A stretch of 41,606 nucleotides of DNA, from the NCBI GenBank assembly GCA_015680685.1, contig MNCI01038201.1, forward strand, positions 246,474 through 288,079, written 5' to 3'. The translations under genes were made by a program, and so were the position numbers. The stretch's first letter is position 1. Each line of letters opens with the position of its first letter. Of the stretch, positions 32,242 through 41,606 are shown one piece after another. Origin of the DNA: Gnetum montanum. Its lineage: Eukaryota; Streptophyta; Gnetopsida; Gnetales; Gnetaceae. The notes under the pieces were generated by a model that did no database searches, was not told the origin of the DNA, and was given only the letters and a program-made list of their open reading frames with translations.

Positions 32242-34100
32242 ATGTCTTCTTCTCATAAGAGCAACTCACCACCTAAGGACCATACACGAGATAGTAGGCA
32301 ACATAAAACACATAACCAAAATCAGCCAAGTCCTAAACAATACAAGATATTCTATACTCATCCCAATGAGTATATTCCAAATTTTACTTTTATCCTCCAT
32401 CAAGATGAACAATTGTGATGGATTGATTTGCAAGGTAACATAGTGTTACCTCCAAATCGTGCAGTTCCAAACATGCTTCTTCGTGCCTTGGCACAGATTG
32501 GCATGACAGAATTATATGCTGAATATGTTGCGGAAGATTTTGACTCAAGGGATTATTATCCCACAGAAGCACAACGTATGAGGGACTCAAGGCAGGAGAG
32601 CCAACATACACTATTGAAGGGCAAAGGTCCGCGCGTCCTTAGTGAAAGAAGAGATGATGAACCCATTATCATGGGTTCTCTAACAAATGATGTTCCCCCT
32701 CCTAATGATGGTAACGAGATGGGGTATCAAAACCTACACTCAACGATACATATTACTGGTTCTGATCCTCGTGAACACCAACTATTCATAGAGGGAACAA
32801 CAACTCATGATAAGGACGGGCACTTAGATTGTCATCACGATTGGGGCTAGAGCAGCAGAAGAGAAGGTAGGAAACATCATCATGGCGATGGTTCTCCTTC
32901 TTCTTCCCCTTCTTCACATCATTCACCCTCTCCTTCCACATCTGGACGCAACCATCACGAGCATAACAGAGAGGATAAAGGTAGGAAAAATGAGAGACCT
33001 TGACAAGCGAGTCGAGAGAGAGGACAGGGGCATGAATGAAGGGAAAGTAGGAAACAACGAAGACATCACAGGTGTCATAAAAGAGATGATCATGATGAGC
33101 CCCTACTTGCAACCCAAAGTATGCTTGACATAACGGAGGCTGTTAGAATTCCCACAAGGCATTTAAAAGATAGTCAGATCAGGCGTTTAGACATGAATAA
33201 CATCCCTTGCTTTGAGGGGGGGATACAACGCTGATTTGCAGAATCATTTATAGGCATTCCACAATGCCTATGCCTTGCAGAACATAGAAAATAAGTGGCA
33301 AAAACTTAAGTTGTTTTCCAGGATACTCACCAAGGAAGCAGAGAGCTGGTACCGATCCTTAGAACCAGAAACCATCAGGAGGTAGAGTATGATGTTAGAA
33401 CTATTCAACAATAAGTATCAGATGTACTCCAGAGTGTCCAATTTGCGTAAGAAGATCCAAGGATGGAAGTAAGGAAATCATGAACCCTTGGATGCTACCA
33501 TGACCCGCTACTACACATTGTTACATCGTTGCCCAGGCCATGGATACGCACAGCGGGATCAAATTCGCCACATCGTAGATGGGCTAAGGCATGAAACTAG
33601 AAGAACCCTTGGGACTTATGCCCAAGGGAGACTATCACAACTCAGAGCCCATGAAGTTCATCGCTTATTGGAACAAATAGCAAAATAAAAAGTAGAGCTA
33701 TGCAAAAGGAAAAGTGCAGAAGAATACAACTGTGATCCCTCTCTTCGAAAGAAGGAAGTAAAATTTTGTGATGAAGAGGATGAGTCACCAATCAAAGAGT
33801 TGGTGAACAGGAAAACCTTGCTGATTCAAAAGTTAACAACAGAAATAGTGGCTAAGGTAGATGATGTATGGAGTTCCTTAGACTCTAAAATTGAAACTAT
33901 CTTAAAAATTGTAGAAGAGTCTAAGGTAGAACAAAGTAGTGACAAAGGTAAGACAAAGTGGAGANCTATGACCATCCTAAGGGATGTTGCCCAATCATCT
34001 CACATCTATAAGAGTATGGGGTGTATGCACTTAATCCAAGACTTAATCAATGGCAAACACCCTATAGGTTACCTTATCCCCAAGGTAACCCAAGGCAGTT
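32242..34100 (+). pseudogene. Element C gag
   Basis: ATG at 32242 gives MSSSHKSNSPPKD. The frame reads through one TGA (at 32416, a CGA-to-TGA type stop) to a TAG at 32848. A Ser/His-rich linker and the conserved gag core follow, with SQIRRLDMNNIPCFEGGI (about 33180), WYRSLEPETI, LELFNNKYQMYS, then the open block 33488-33688 (TMTRYYTLLHRCPGHGYAQRD, LGTYAQGRLSQLRAHEV). This corresponds to the retrotransposon gag family. Farther on are EVKFCDEEDESP and ELVNRKTLLIQK (33750-33840) and a helical tail. Frame changes occur near 33220 and 33470. One ambiguous base at 33965 limits the reading. Element B gag is collinear along the whole length. Confidence 0.85.
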
Positions 34101-34188
34101 CCACCAACCATTAACGTATTAACCAAGTGGAACTCCACCACAACCCATCGAACAACATCAATAGTGGCAATTCCCATAGTCATGGGGG

Positions 34189-35475
34189 ATGCCATCGCCA
34201 AAACATCAGTACCCTTACCGGCAGCCTGACCCTTATGGATATTATGTGCAACAACTGATTTCTCCAAGTGACTCTATGAGTCACACAATTCCCCACCATC
34301 ACTACCAAGTTCAAGAGTACTTCAGAAGGACTCCTTCTCCTCTGGGAGAGACTCCATACCCACACCATCTTCCAAATCCATCTGCACCTCTTCCACAAGT
34401 AGTTCCCATAACAACTCCTACTTCAACAATGCAAGGGAAACTTCCTACTCAACTACAGCAACATCATGTTGCGAGAGCTGTAAATATTCAACTTGCTATT
34501 GGTTTTGACAACTGTAAAAAGAGAAGATCCTTCTTCATAACCAAAAGCCCAGACAAACTCTCGCAACAACAAGCGGTTGAGCCCATGTACACTCCTCCAC
34601 CATCTAACACTTCGGAGTACCCTTCAGTCCAACAGAGCTTAACGCATATGATTATGTTAACGCATACTGTAATTGAATGGATCAAGGTAGGCCACCTTCC
34701 TAGGAAACTAACTGATCCTAGAAGTCCCTTAATCTACCTTCAAGTCATCGAAAATGAACCACATAGGGCTCTTCTTGACTCAGGTTCCAGAGTTAACTTA
34801 ATTTCACAAGAGATGTATCATGCCTGGAACCTATCCCAACTTAAGAAGAGCAACATTCAACTAGAGCTGGCAGACTAATCCATCACCATTCCCTTGGGAT
34901 TGGTGGAGGACATCATTACCACTGTGTGTGGTTGGTCTTACCCAGCTGATTTCTTGGTGATTGAAGTCAACAACAACGAAGGGGACTTCCCAATTATAAT
35001 GAGAAGGGCATGCCTTAGTACAGTAGATGCATGCCTTAGGATTTGCGATCTTTCCTTGGAAATCTCTAAGATAAATATTTATGGAAAGATCGAGCAGGGG
35101 AAAGTTCCATGCATCACATACAGTGATTCATCGGGTGATGACATTGAGGAAATGCCTCCATGCAGCAGGTGTGCCCTTGAAACTTTGAAACAAAGATGCC
35201 TATATGTAGCAACCACACAACTAGTAGAAGACACCCCGTGGTTGACAGCTACTAGAAGGAGCAACCAAATATGCATGGAACAAATTGAGGCACTAACCCA
35301 TGCCAACAATGAAGGCATAGATACATTGGAATATGAGCGTCGCCAACTTCCACCCCTTAATCTAAGATCATCAATTGGGAGAAGTTGGACACTTCTTAGA
35401 AATTCAAATAGGCACTCATTCTTTAGGATCTCTCCCTTTCCACTTAGTCATGGGGCAGATGGCCACCTATGCTAA
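34189..35475 (+). pseudogene. Element C protease with Pro/Gln-rich leader, fused to the end of the integrase frame
   Basis: One frame spans 34189-35475 with a single TAA at 34876. The first part is Pro-, His- and Gln-rich (HQYPYRQPDPYGYYVQQL), a spacer. The protease starts near 34720: SPLIYLQVIENEP, ALLDSGSRVNLI with the Asp-Ser-Gly active site intact, MYHAWNLSQLKKSNI, the stop, ITIPLGLVEDI, YPADFLVIEV and GDFPIIMRRACLS. After about 35150 the sequence is a linker (RCALETLKQRCLYVATTQL, EALTHANNEGIDTLEYE). It then jumps to FFRISPFPLSHGADGHLC, equivalent to the end of element B integrase. The junction lies somewhere in 35340-35430. Apart from the one stop this is the least damaged frame in the window. 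Confidence 0.87.
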
Positions 35476-37150
35476 CCATATGGGGCCCTTAGTTCTTTTT
35501 AAGTTTTTGTTTTACACATTTTTGTTTTACACATTTTTTTTATAATGTTTTTGTTTTACAAGTTTTTTCTTACACATTTTTGTTTTACAAATTTCTTTAA
35601 CTCTTCTTGTTTTTGTTTTACAACATCGCTATACTTTTCCATTGTGTGTGTGTGTGTGTGTGTGTGATCCACCCTATAAGTTTTTCATCCCATAAGTCTT
35701 CTGCATGATGGTATGAATTATTCTCTTGTTCATTGCTAATGTTTGGTTTTTACCTTTAAGTCATGATGTTGATACTAAGGTATGTTTCTTTTGATATGGC
35801 AAGCAATGAGACCACTTCATCCATCCATCCACCATTTCTATGGTCTCTCTCAGCTTGGAAATGTATAGTCCCCTTCTAATAAGAACTTAAACGAATCGCT
35901 GACTAGGCATTTCTCAAACTAAGGAGGGACTCAAGGATTGAAAAGGGTGTGTCTTCAAGGGAACTTGATACAGTTGTGTTGGCTGTTCTCTTGGGTTCTT
36001 GGGTGTTTTCTTCTTGAGTTTTCTTACCGTTCCAATGTTACCCCAACTATTGGAAGCTTAGACAAATAAAAATAAAAAGTCTTTGCATGGTGTGGTTCTC
36101 ACACATAAAAACACAAAACATTAAAAAAAACTAAGTGAATTCAAAGCACATCCCTTAGATGAAATAAACTTGGGCTACAAGCACTCGTTATGGAACCAAA
36201 AGTGTTAGCCCCTTCTCACTTCCCATTCTCTCCTTTGTTTTTTCGGAATGGTGGTGACTCTTGGGGAAGGCATCCTTGTTATCCAAGTGGATGGTTTAGC
36301 CAAATGCATTAATGTGAAGTCATTGGATGTGGTTGGTTTGAGGCCAAACTTGGAATCAGATTTGCTAAGTCACATTAATCATGAAACATACAAGGGGCTC
36401 TACACCACCTTGTTCTTGGGATTCCATTCCATCCTCTTCTCTCCATCCTTTTCTCCATTGTTCACCTCATTGCCGGTTGTATCATTAGTGTATATTTTTG
36501 TAGATGCATTATTTTCTTTTTGGTAAATTCTTGTGGTTAAGACTTTAACTCTTGTTTCAAATGACATTCCCGGAGCCTACGGACTCTTCGAATGTGGGTT
36601 TTTCAGGGCATTANTTTTTCAATTCTTTCCTAACCCCTACACCTTTGGTAGTCATCATTAATATATCTCCAGACCATAATCAGCCATACCACAACCTAGC
36701 CAATGGACTTATACCGAAGCAAGGTATTATCCACATTGAAATTCATCTACCCTTGCTAATACAAGACTGTGTTGTGTGTGTAGATAGAAATCATGCAACA
36801 ATGGACTAGATCTAGAAGGAACGCTTGGAATGGAATAGTGCTGAAAGCAGCTATGCAAGGAGCAAGATCGATGAAGTGCTTATGGATGGACAATGAAAGG
36901 CGCAATCTTGGTATTGGCAGCAGCAAGACTTCTTCTCTCTTCTTCTCTCCTCTTCTTTCTTCTCTTTTCTCTTAGCTGCCAAATGAGGCCTGATGTCAAT
37001 GTAATACAGTGTTCACCCTTGTTTTCATGAACACCAGTTGTTAAGTCTTGTAATGATGATCTGTTCACATGTCATCCCATTAGTTCCATTCCCCTCAATA
37101 ATCCCATACCTACCCAATATTTTGTAAGGAACTCGAGGATGAGTTTTCAT
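35476..37150 (+). other. Long non-coding 3' region of element C
   Basis: It begins with T-rich 'tttttgttttaca' repeats (35500-35625) and a (TG)n microsatellite. The region to about 36400 aligns with the minus strand of 5450-4560 in element B. ORFs at 36248-36526 and 36552-36809 are not conserved as protein between B and C and are probably chance. One ambiguous base lies at 36614. Confidence 0.6.
35643..35666. repeat. (TG)n microsatellite
   Basis: About twelve TG units in the T-rich post-ORF region of element C. Confidence 0.95.
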
Positions 37151-37165
37151 TCAGTCATGGGGGTA
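37151..37165 (+). other. Polypurine-tract region of element C
   Basis: The sequence before the 3' LTR is TCAGTCATGGGGGTA. The G run is the likely remnant of the polypurine tract; it is short. Confidence 0.45.
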
Positions 37166-38164
37166 TGATGAGATGTAATATCGCATAAGCCACGATATTG
37201 CAGCCATCACGATATCACATCCCATGCGATATCGCGTTTGTAATATCGCATTGTCCCCTATGATATCACGTATGCGATATTGCGGTCCACTGCCAAGTCT
37301 ATAAATAAGAGGTGGCTCTCCCTTGTATTCTCATCCTGGGCTAGAAGTAGGAAAACTATGGTAGATTGATCACTCCAGAGATAGAATATTTTCCATGTGC
37401 CCGTAGTAGGAGTCCAAAAGTGAATGGATCTTTATTCAAGCAACATTGTACCTGAACACAATTTGTGTACCGCAATAAAGAAGAACTTCATAGATAAACC
37501 TTGCAATGCATGGAATAGGATTTATTTAATGTTATTTATTACTTTCTCTCTCACCCTTAAACTCCTAGAACATGGAATGAGTACGACTTGATTACAAGCA
37601 TCTAGTGTGACTACTTGGTAACCCAGTGGCATATTCAGGATCTGCGCTTGGTAATCCTAGAGGTAGTCATGCACAAAGATGTGTACGGTTAGTCAAGGAA
37701 TCGGCTGCTCATCGAACTTAGGCTAGATTAGCTTTCTCAACCCTTTCCTCCTAGTTAAGTGCCTCAGTATGACCACTTCGAGCATGTGCATTACACATGG
37801 GATCCCAGTAATGATTAGCATTTGGTAACCACAGTTGCATTGGTTCAGGGTATGTATGGTAAGTGGGAATAGATGCTGACTCTAGGTAATTTAGACTTAG
37901 TTCATTAGTTAGAGTTAGTTAGTTTCTCCAACCCTTCACTTCGATAGCATAGGAGATAAAACATAAAAGACCATAAAAATCATATACCTCGAACTTACTT
38001 AACCATACACCGTGGCAACCACAAGTAAGTCTGGGAAGACAACGAATGATTAACCCTAAGTGTTCCATGGGGCATGTAGGCACTTAGTCTACAGAGTTCT
38101 ACTAGATCACGCGTGCTATGCTCACTTCGTATGGTTGATTGTAGGGGTACCTCGCCACTCATCA
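37166..38164 (+). repeat. 3' LTR of element C (999 bp)
   Basis: TGATGAG...CTCATCA. U3 has decayed GATATC palindromes (37195-37285). TATAAATA lies at 37300-37307 and AATAAA at 37474-37479. It differs from the 5' LTR by an insertion of about 60 bases near 37740-37800 and by many transitions, so the insertion is old. Confidence 0.93.
37300..37307 (+). promoter_or_regulatory. TATA box of element C 3' LTR
   Basis: TATAAATA, matching 31283-31290. Confidence 0.7.
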
Positions 38165-38169
38165 ACCAC
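38165..38169. repeat. Target-site duplication ACCAC, right side of element C
   Basis: Identical to 31161-31165, directly after the CTCATCA end of the 3' LTR. Confidence 0.92.
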
Positions 38170-40589
38170 GATATCAAAGATAATCAATATCTCATAGATT
38201 CCTACTGTGACTGCTATAATCTATGAAAATATAGCCTTAAGAAGAATATTAGTATATATCACATAGCATCATAGAAATCAGTGTACTTTGATAATTTCAA
38301 ATAGTAAAAAAAATAAAAGTTTAAAAAAATTTATTAAAAATTAAGGACATTTAGTAGGCTTATCATCCATAGTAATGAGAGATATCAAAGATTAAAATAA
38401 GCCTTCACAAATAGACATGCAATGACATTTACTATGATATGCAAACTAAATTCATGATATGGGCCTTAAAATAGCTTATGGGAATGGCATCATTGAGAAA
38501 ATAACAAATAAATCCTCTAAGTAGTTGGATCTATTAATTTTTTATATGTAAGAATATTTGAAAGAATTTTTTATTTTGCAGATTTTTGGCATCCTGATCT
38601 ATTGGATGATGTGAATGGCCCAATTGAGAAAAATGAATTTCTTCTAATTTTTTAGTTGTAATATCATTCCAATGTAGATGAGTTTTTCAATGGATCTTAA
38701 GCTTGTTATAAATCTCATTCTATAATCTATAAGCTTGTAAAATTTCAAATCAATTAGAACTTTTTTGATAAATCAAATTTGGCTTGAAATAGAGGTCTTA
38801 AATAAAACTATTTAAAGTCCAGAATAGAAATTGGTAACTTACAAGATGAATATCTCTACGTTATTAGAGAGTTATGGAGTAAATGAACACTTATATAAAG
38901 CACTTTCAACAATATACCTTTCTAAAAATTTTGGAATTAATTAGTGTTTATTTAATGATTAAAATTTATTATATAAAAGTAGTCTTGAATGTGATTGTAC
39001 AACTTCTTGGATTAATGAATTCATGAATATGATGAATTGATGATGGATGATGAAAGTTATTGGAGTGAAATTTTTTTTATTATAATTATCCTATTTCTAT
39101 AGCATTATTTTGCCCCAATGGCATCAATGTTATCTCTTACAAATAAGAGTTATCCACATATTTATAGCCAAATTATGGCGCCATAATAAATATGATGAGA
39201 CAACTCTATTTTATGGAAAATTTGGCTAGAAATTAAAAAGACATGAGAGATTGAAAACACTCTAATTTCATTCCCTCATTTATCTTTTATTAAAATTAAA
39301 AATAATTGAATTTTCTATCGTGTCTTATGTGCAATAATAATTCAAATATAAATTACATGATGTTGGTCTTTAGTTCCTATCTTACAAAAAATATATTTTG
39401 ACTTTACATCATCTTTTTATTCACTTGAAATTTGAGCTTTGGCTATGTGCTTTTAACATATTTCCATGTGTATATGTGGCCTTCTATTATCTTTAATTTG
39501 GGCCTATTAAATTTGTTTCTTTGGATTACTTCCAAACTACAACATAAACATTTGGAATGAGTGCAGTAAGATTTTTCGAAGTGTATACTAAAACCAATAA
39601 GATCTAAAACCCAAATATCCAAAACTATGAGATACTACTAAACCAATCAATTCTTATTATCAATTCATCTTACAACATCAAGTGCTTTTGAAATTTTATA
39701 AGAATAGATGAAAATGATGACAAACCCCAAAAAAGAGATCTCCAAAACCTTCACAAATTCATATGTCAAAATAATAGATCCTACAACATGCAAAGCTTTC
39801 ACAATAATAAATGGATGAAATTCTTGCTAGAGTTGCTACTTCAAATCATCAAACCGTTTTAATTAAGCTTCCAAAACATATATTCTTTAAAAATAAACAT
39901 GAAATTTTATATGTAATTAAAATTATTATAAAACTAAGAAATATGAACTAAAAATTGAGAGATAAAATTGTGAGAATGAGAAAATTGTGACCAGATTATG
40001 AGAAATTATGAAAATATTGTGAAAACTAGATGAGAGAATTATGAGGATCTTAACTCATTATGAGAACATAATGTTGCAAGAATGTGATGCCAAAAGTAAA
40101 AATTTAGACACAAAAACTTTTAAAAAAATAGCACATTTCTTCTCTTATATTCACCTTTGAAATGAAACAAATTTCTCGCATCAAGTTTACAATGAAGGAA
40201 CAGACTCGTAATTTTTAGTGATGTTTTACTTGGATGAGGATTAAATGTGAAATCAATGATCCATTACAAAAGTAAAGTATGAACATGCACATACATGAAA
40301 TAAAACATAAGCTTAAAATGTTAGAAATTAGAAAAAAAAACTAACTCTTGATGAATCCTAACATTTGAAAACTAAAAACATTACATGACTCCTAATTAAA
40401 CATGACATAAAACATAAATTTTAGAGCAAATTTAATGTTCTGTGTGAGTACATATCTCACATTATCTCCAATATTACCTTATTTAGGATGAGATGTGTCA
40501 AAGTCATGGAATTTGAACATTAAGGATCATGAGCCTTTTCATCAACCTTTGTCAAACAAATTGTTTTCATTAAATAATCAATATTATGT
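38170..40589. other. AT-rich sequence, perhaps the 3' end and LTR of the copia relic
   Basis: No coding sequence is recognised. On the minus strand this lies downstream of the copia pol end, so its 3' LTR should be here, probably beginning below about 40460 where the minus strand reads TGTGAGATATG. I found no second copy to define it. Around 39960-40070 there are short repeated 'ttatgagaa' words. Before element C inserted, this stretch was contiguous with 29304-31160. Confidence 0.35.
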
Positions 40590-41189
40590 GCTTAAAGTGA
40601 ATTTGTTAAAGGATCAAGTAATTGATCATTTAATGGGACATATTTGAGAAATATATTTTCCTTCTTCACTTTAGAATTCAGGGGAAAATATTTTATTTTC
40701 AAATGATTTGATTTTTTATGGATAACACGCTATCTTGAAAGTTGAATAATAGATGTATTATTAATCAAATATTCAATAGGAAACTTCACATCAAAACCAA
40801 GTTATGAAAAGAACTTTTTCAACCACAAAATATGTTGAATGCATCCATTAAGATAAATTCAGCCTTCAAGAAGATAATGCAACTAAAATTTGCTTGTTAG
40901 ATTTACAATAAATAAGATTAGGTCCATAAAAAATGATAGCATGTGATGTGAATTTTCTTTTTTTAAAATCCCCTCTTCAATCAGCATCACTAAATGCATG
41001 AAAATTATCATATCTTTTAACAAATTTAATGCAAAAATTAATAGTTCTCTTAACATAACTTATCACATGTTTCAATGTATTCAAATGATTGAGTCTTAGC
41101 TCTTGCATGGATCCACTAAGATATGAAGTGAAAAATTCAAGATCAAGCCTAGAGTAACATAAATTCAATAAAGAACCAAGCATACCTCT
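40590..41189 (-). pseudogene. Ty1/copia pol 3' end (RT-RNase H), truncated
   Basis: The open block 41183-40977 reads MLGSLLNLCYSRLDLEFF, then HVISYVKRTINFCIKFV and FSDAD, the standard copia connection leading into RNase H (compare 'YLxxSRPDLxFAV', 'RYVKGTxxxGI' and 'YSDaD' patterns). Past frame damage come KRKFTSHAIIFYG, NKQILVALSSSEAEF with the catalytic Glu, VIHKKSNHLKIKYF and KYVPLNDQLLDPLTNSL, the normal end of copia pol, with a stop near 40590. The gene is cut upstream at 41190 by the LTR of element D; the rest of RT would lie beyond that insertion, outside the window. Confidence 0.85.
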
Positions 41190-41403
41190 TGATGAGACCT
41201 GAATTGCTCATGGGCTGTGTTGTATCATGGGCCGCGTTGTATCATGAGCCGCGATATCGCGTATGCGATGTATCATGGGCCGCGATATCGCGTACGCGAT
41301 ATCGCGTCCCACGCGATATCGCATCCCCCGCGATATCGCGTACACGATATCGCGTCCTTCCCTGCGATATCGCGTACGCGATATCGCAGTCCGCCGCCAT
41401 GTC

Positions 41404-41411
41404 TATAAATA
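41404..41411 (+). promoter_or_regulatory. TATA box of element D LTR
   Basis: TATAAATA, 15 or so bases after the last GATATCG unit, as in element C. Confidence 0.75.
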
Positions 41412-41578
41412 AGAGGCGGCACCCCCTTGTTTGGGGATCCCAATTTTCGTGTAGCGAAGCTCTGGCAGTTTGATCCCTCCAGAGTTAGAATTTTCCCGTG
41501 TCTGCCCGCAGTGTGGTGAATGTGATTGTACGGTGTCTTTATTCGAGTGTGCCGTACTTGGACACGCACATGACCGGC

Positions 41579-41584
41579 AATAAA
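41579..41584 (+). terminator. Poly(A) signal AATAAA of element D LTR
   Basis: AATAAA in GGCAATAAAGATCG, aligned with the poly(A) signals in the LTRs of C. Confidence 0.6.
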
Positions 41585-41606
41585 GATCGAGATTACTTCA
41601 TCATTG

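Larger units (their letters stand above)
31166..38164 (+). mobile_element. Element C: complete gag-protease-only LTR retrotransposon, family of element B
   Basis: It is 6,999 bp, flanked by ACCAC duplications, with LTRs of 935 and 999 bp ending TGATGAG...CTCATCA, a tRNA-Asp-type primer site and a G-rich tract before the 3' LTR. Internally there is gag and an aspartic protease, after which the reading runs within about 100 codons into LSHGADGHLC and a stop. That peptide matches the extreme end of element B's integrase frame (LSHGGDGHLC). RT, RNase H and integrase are therefore missing by internal deletion, and the element must have moved using proteins from autonomous relatives. The long post-ORF region is shared with B. 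Confidence 0.92.
41190..41606 (+). repeat. 5' LTR of element D, relative of C, cut by window end
   Basis: Begins TGATGAG and aligns with C's LTRs from the TATA box onward (CTATAAATAAGAGGCGGC, TCCAGAG-TAGAAT, TCTTTATTCGAG, GGCAATAAAGA). Its U3 is larger and well preserved, with eight GATATCG cores in 41240-41395, mostly inside GCGATATCGC. CpG is abundant, unlike in C's LTRs. The LTR continues beyond 41606. The five bases before it are CCTCT; the matching duplication would lie outside the window. It could also be a solo LTR. Confidence 0.88.

Noticed and set aside
36248-36809. ORFs of 92 and 85 codons after element C protease
   Set aside because: The DNA is alignable in element B, but the reading frame is not kept there, so coding is unlikely.
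41189-41569. Three ORFs with repeated RYRVRDIA-type peptides
   Set aside because: They are translations of the GCGATATCGC palindrome array in the LTR of element D, not proteins.
1-41606. Host protein-coding genes, tRNA or rRNA genes
   Set aside because: No cloverleaf, rRNA segment or non-transposon domain could be recognised on either strand.

Overview
This window looks like intergenic DNA from a large, repeat-rich plant nuclear genome. A gymnosperm is possible, but that is inference. I see no host housekeeping gene, tRNA, rRNA or CRISPR array. Almost everything recognisable is LTR retrotransposon, nested and heavily decayed. Many in-frame stops sit where one C-to-T change would convert Gln, Arg or Trp codons, as expected from long cytosine methylation. 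Two ambiguous bases (33965, 36614) point to a draft assembly.

Layout. (1) 490-3395 holds two diverged copies of one unrecognised, repeat-borne gene, tail to tail. (2) An old Athila-like Ty3/gypsy element, 'B', lies on the minus strand: 5' LTR 26383-27329, then gag, protease, RT/RNase H down to 21438, and integrase at 6753-5457. (3) B is split by a complete 14,674-bp Tat-like Ty3/gypsy element, 'A' (minus strand, 6759-21432). A has two 1,704-bp LTRs and a GGTGG target duplication. (4) 27.8-29.3 kb is a chromovirus protease/RT/RNase H fossil on the plus strand with no long ORF. (5) 31166-38164 is a complete plus-strand element, 'C', flanked by ACCAC. C belongs to B's family but carries only gag and protease. 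(6) 40590-41189 is the 3' end of a Ty1/copia pol on the minus strand. It is interrupted at 41190 by the 5' LTR of element 'D', a less decayed relative of C that runs off the window.

The most unusual feature is inside element A. Between its protease and reverse transcriptase lies a four-exon gene on the opposite strand (12781-14829). It has three introns with canonical borders and matching phases, about 574 codons, a poly(A) signal, and a 27-bp minisatellite just downstream. Because the gene is antisense to the element's genomic RNA, its introns would not be removed during retrotransposition. That makes it a plausible true passenger gene.

A second theme is promoter architecture. The U3 regions of A, B and C/D each carry their own clustered short or palindromic motif upstream of a TATA box: GCTAYG units in A, ATYGATGGGGCC in B, and GCGATATCGC palindromes in C/D.
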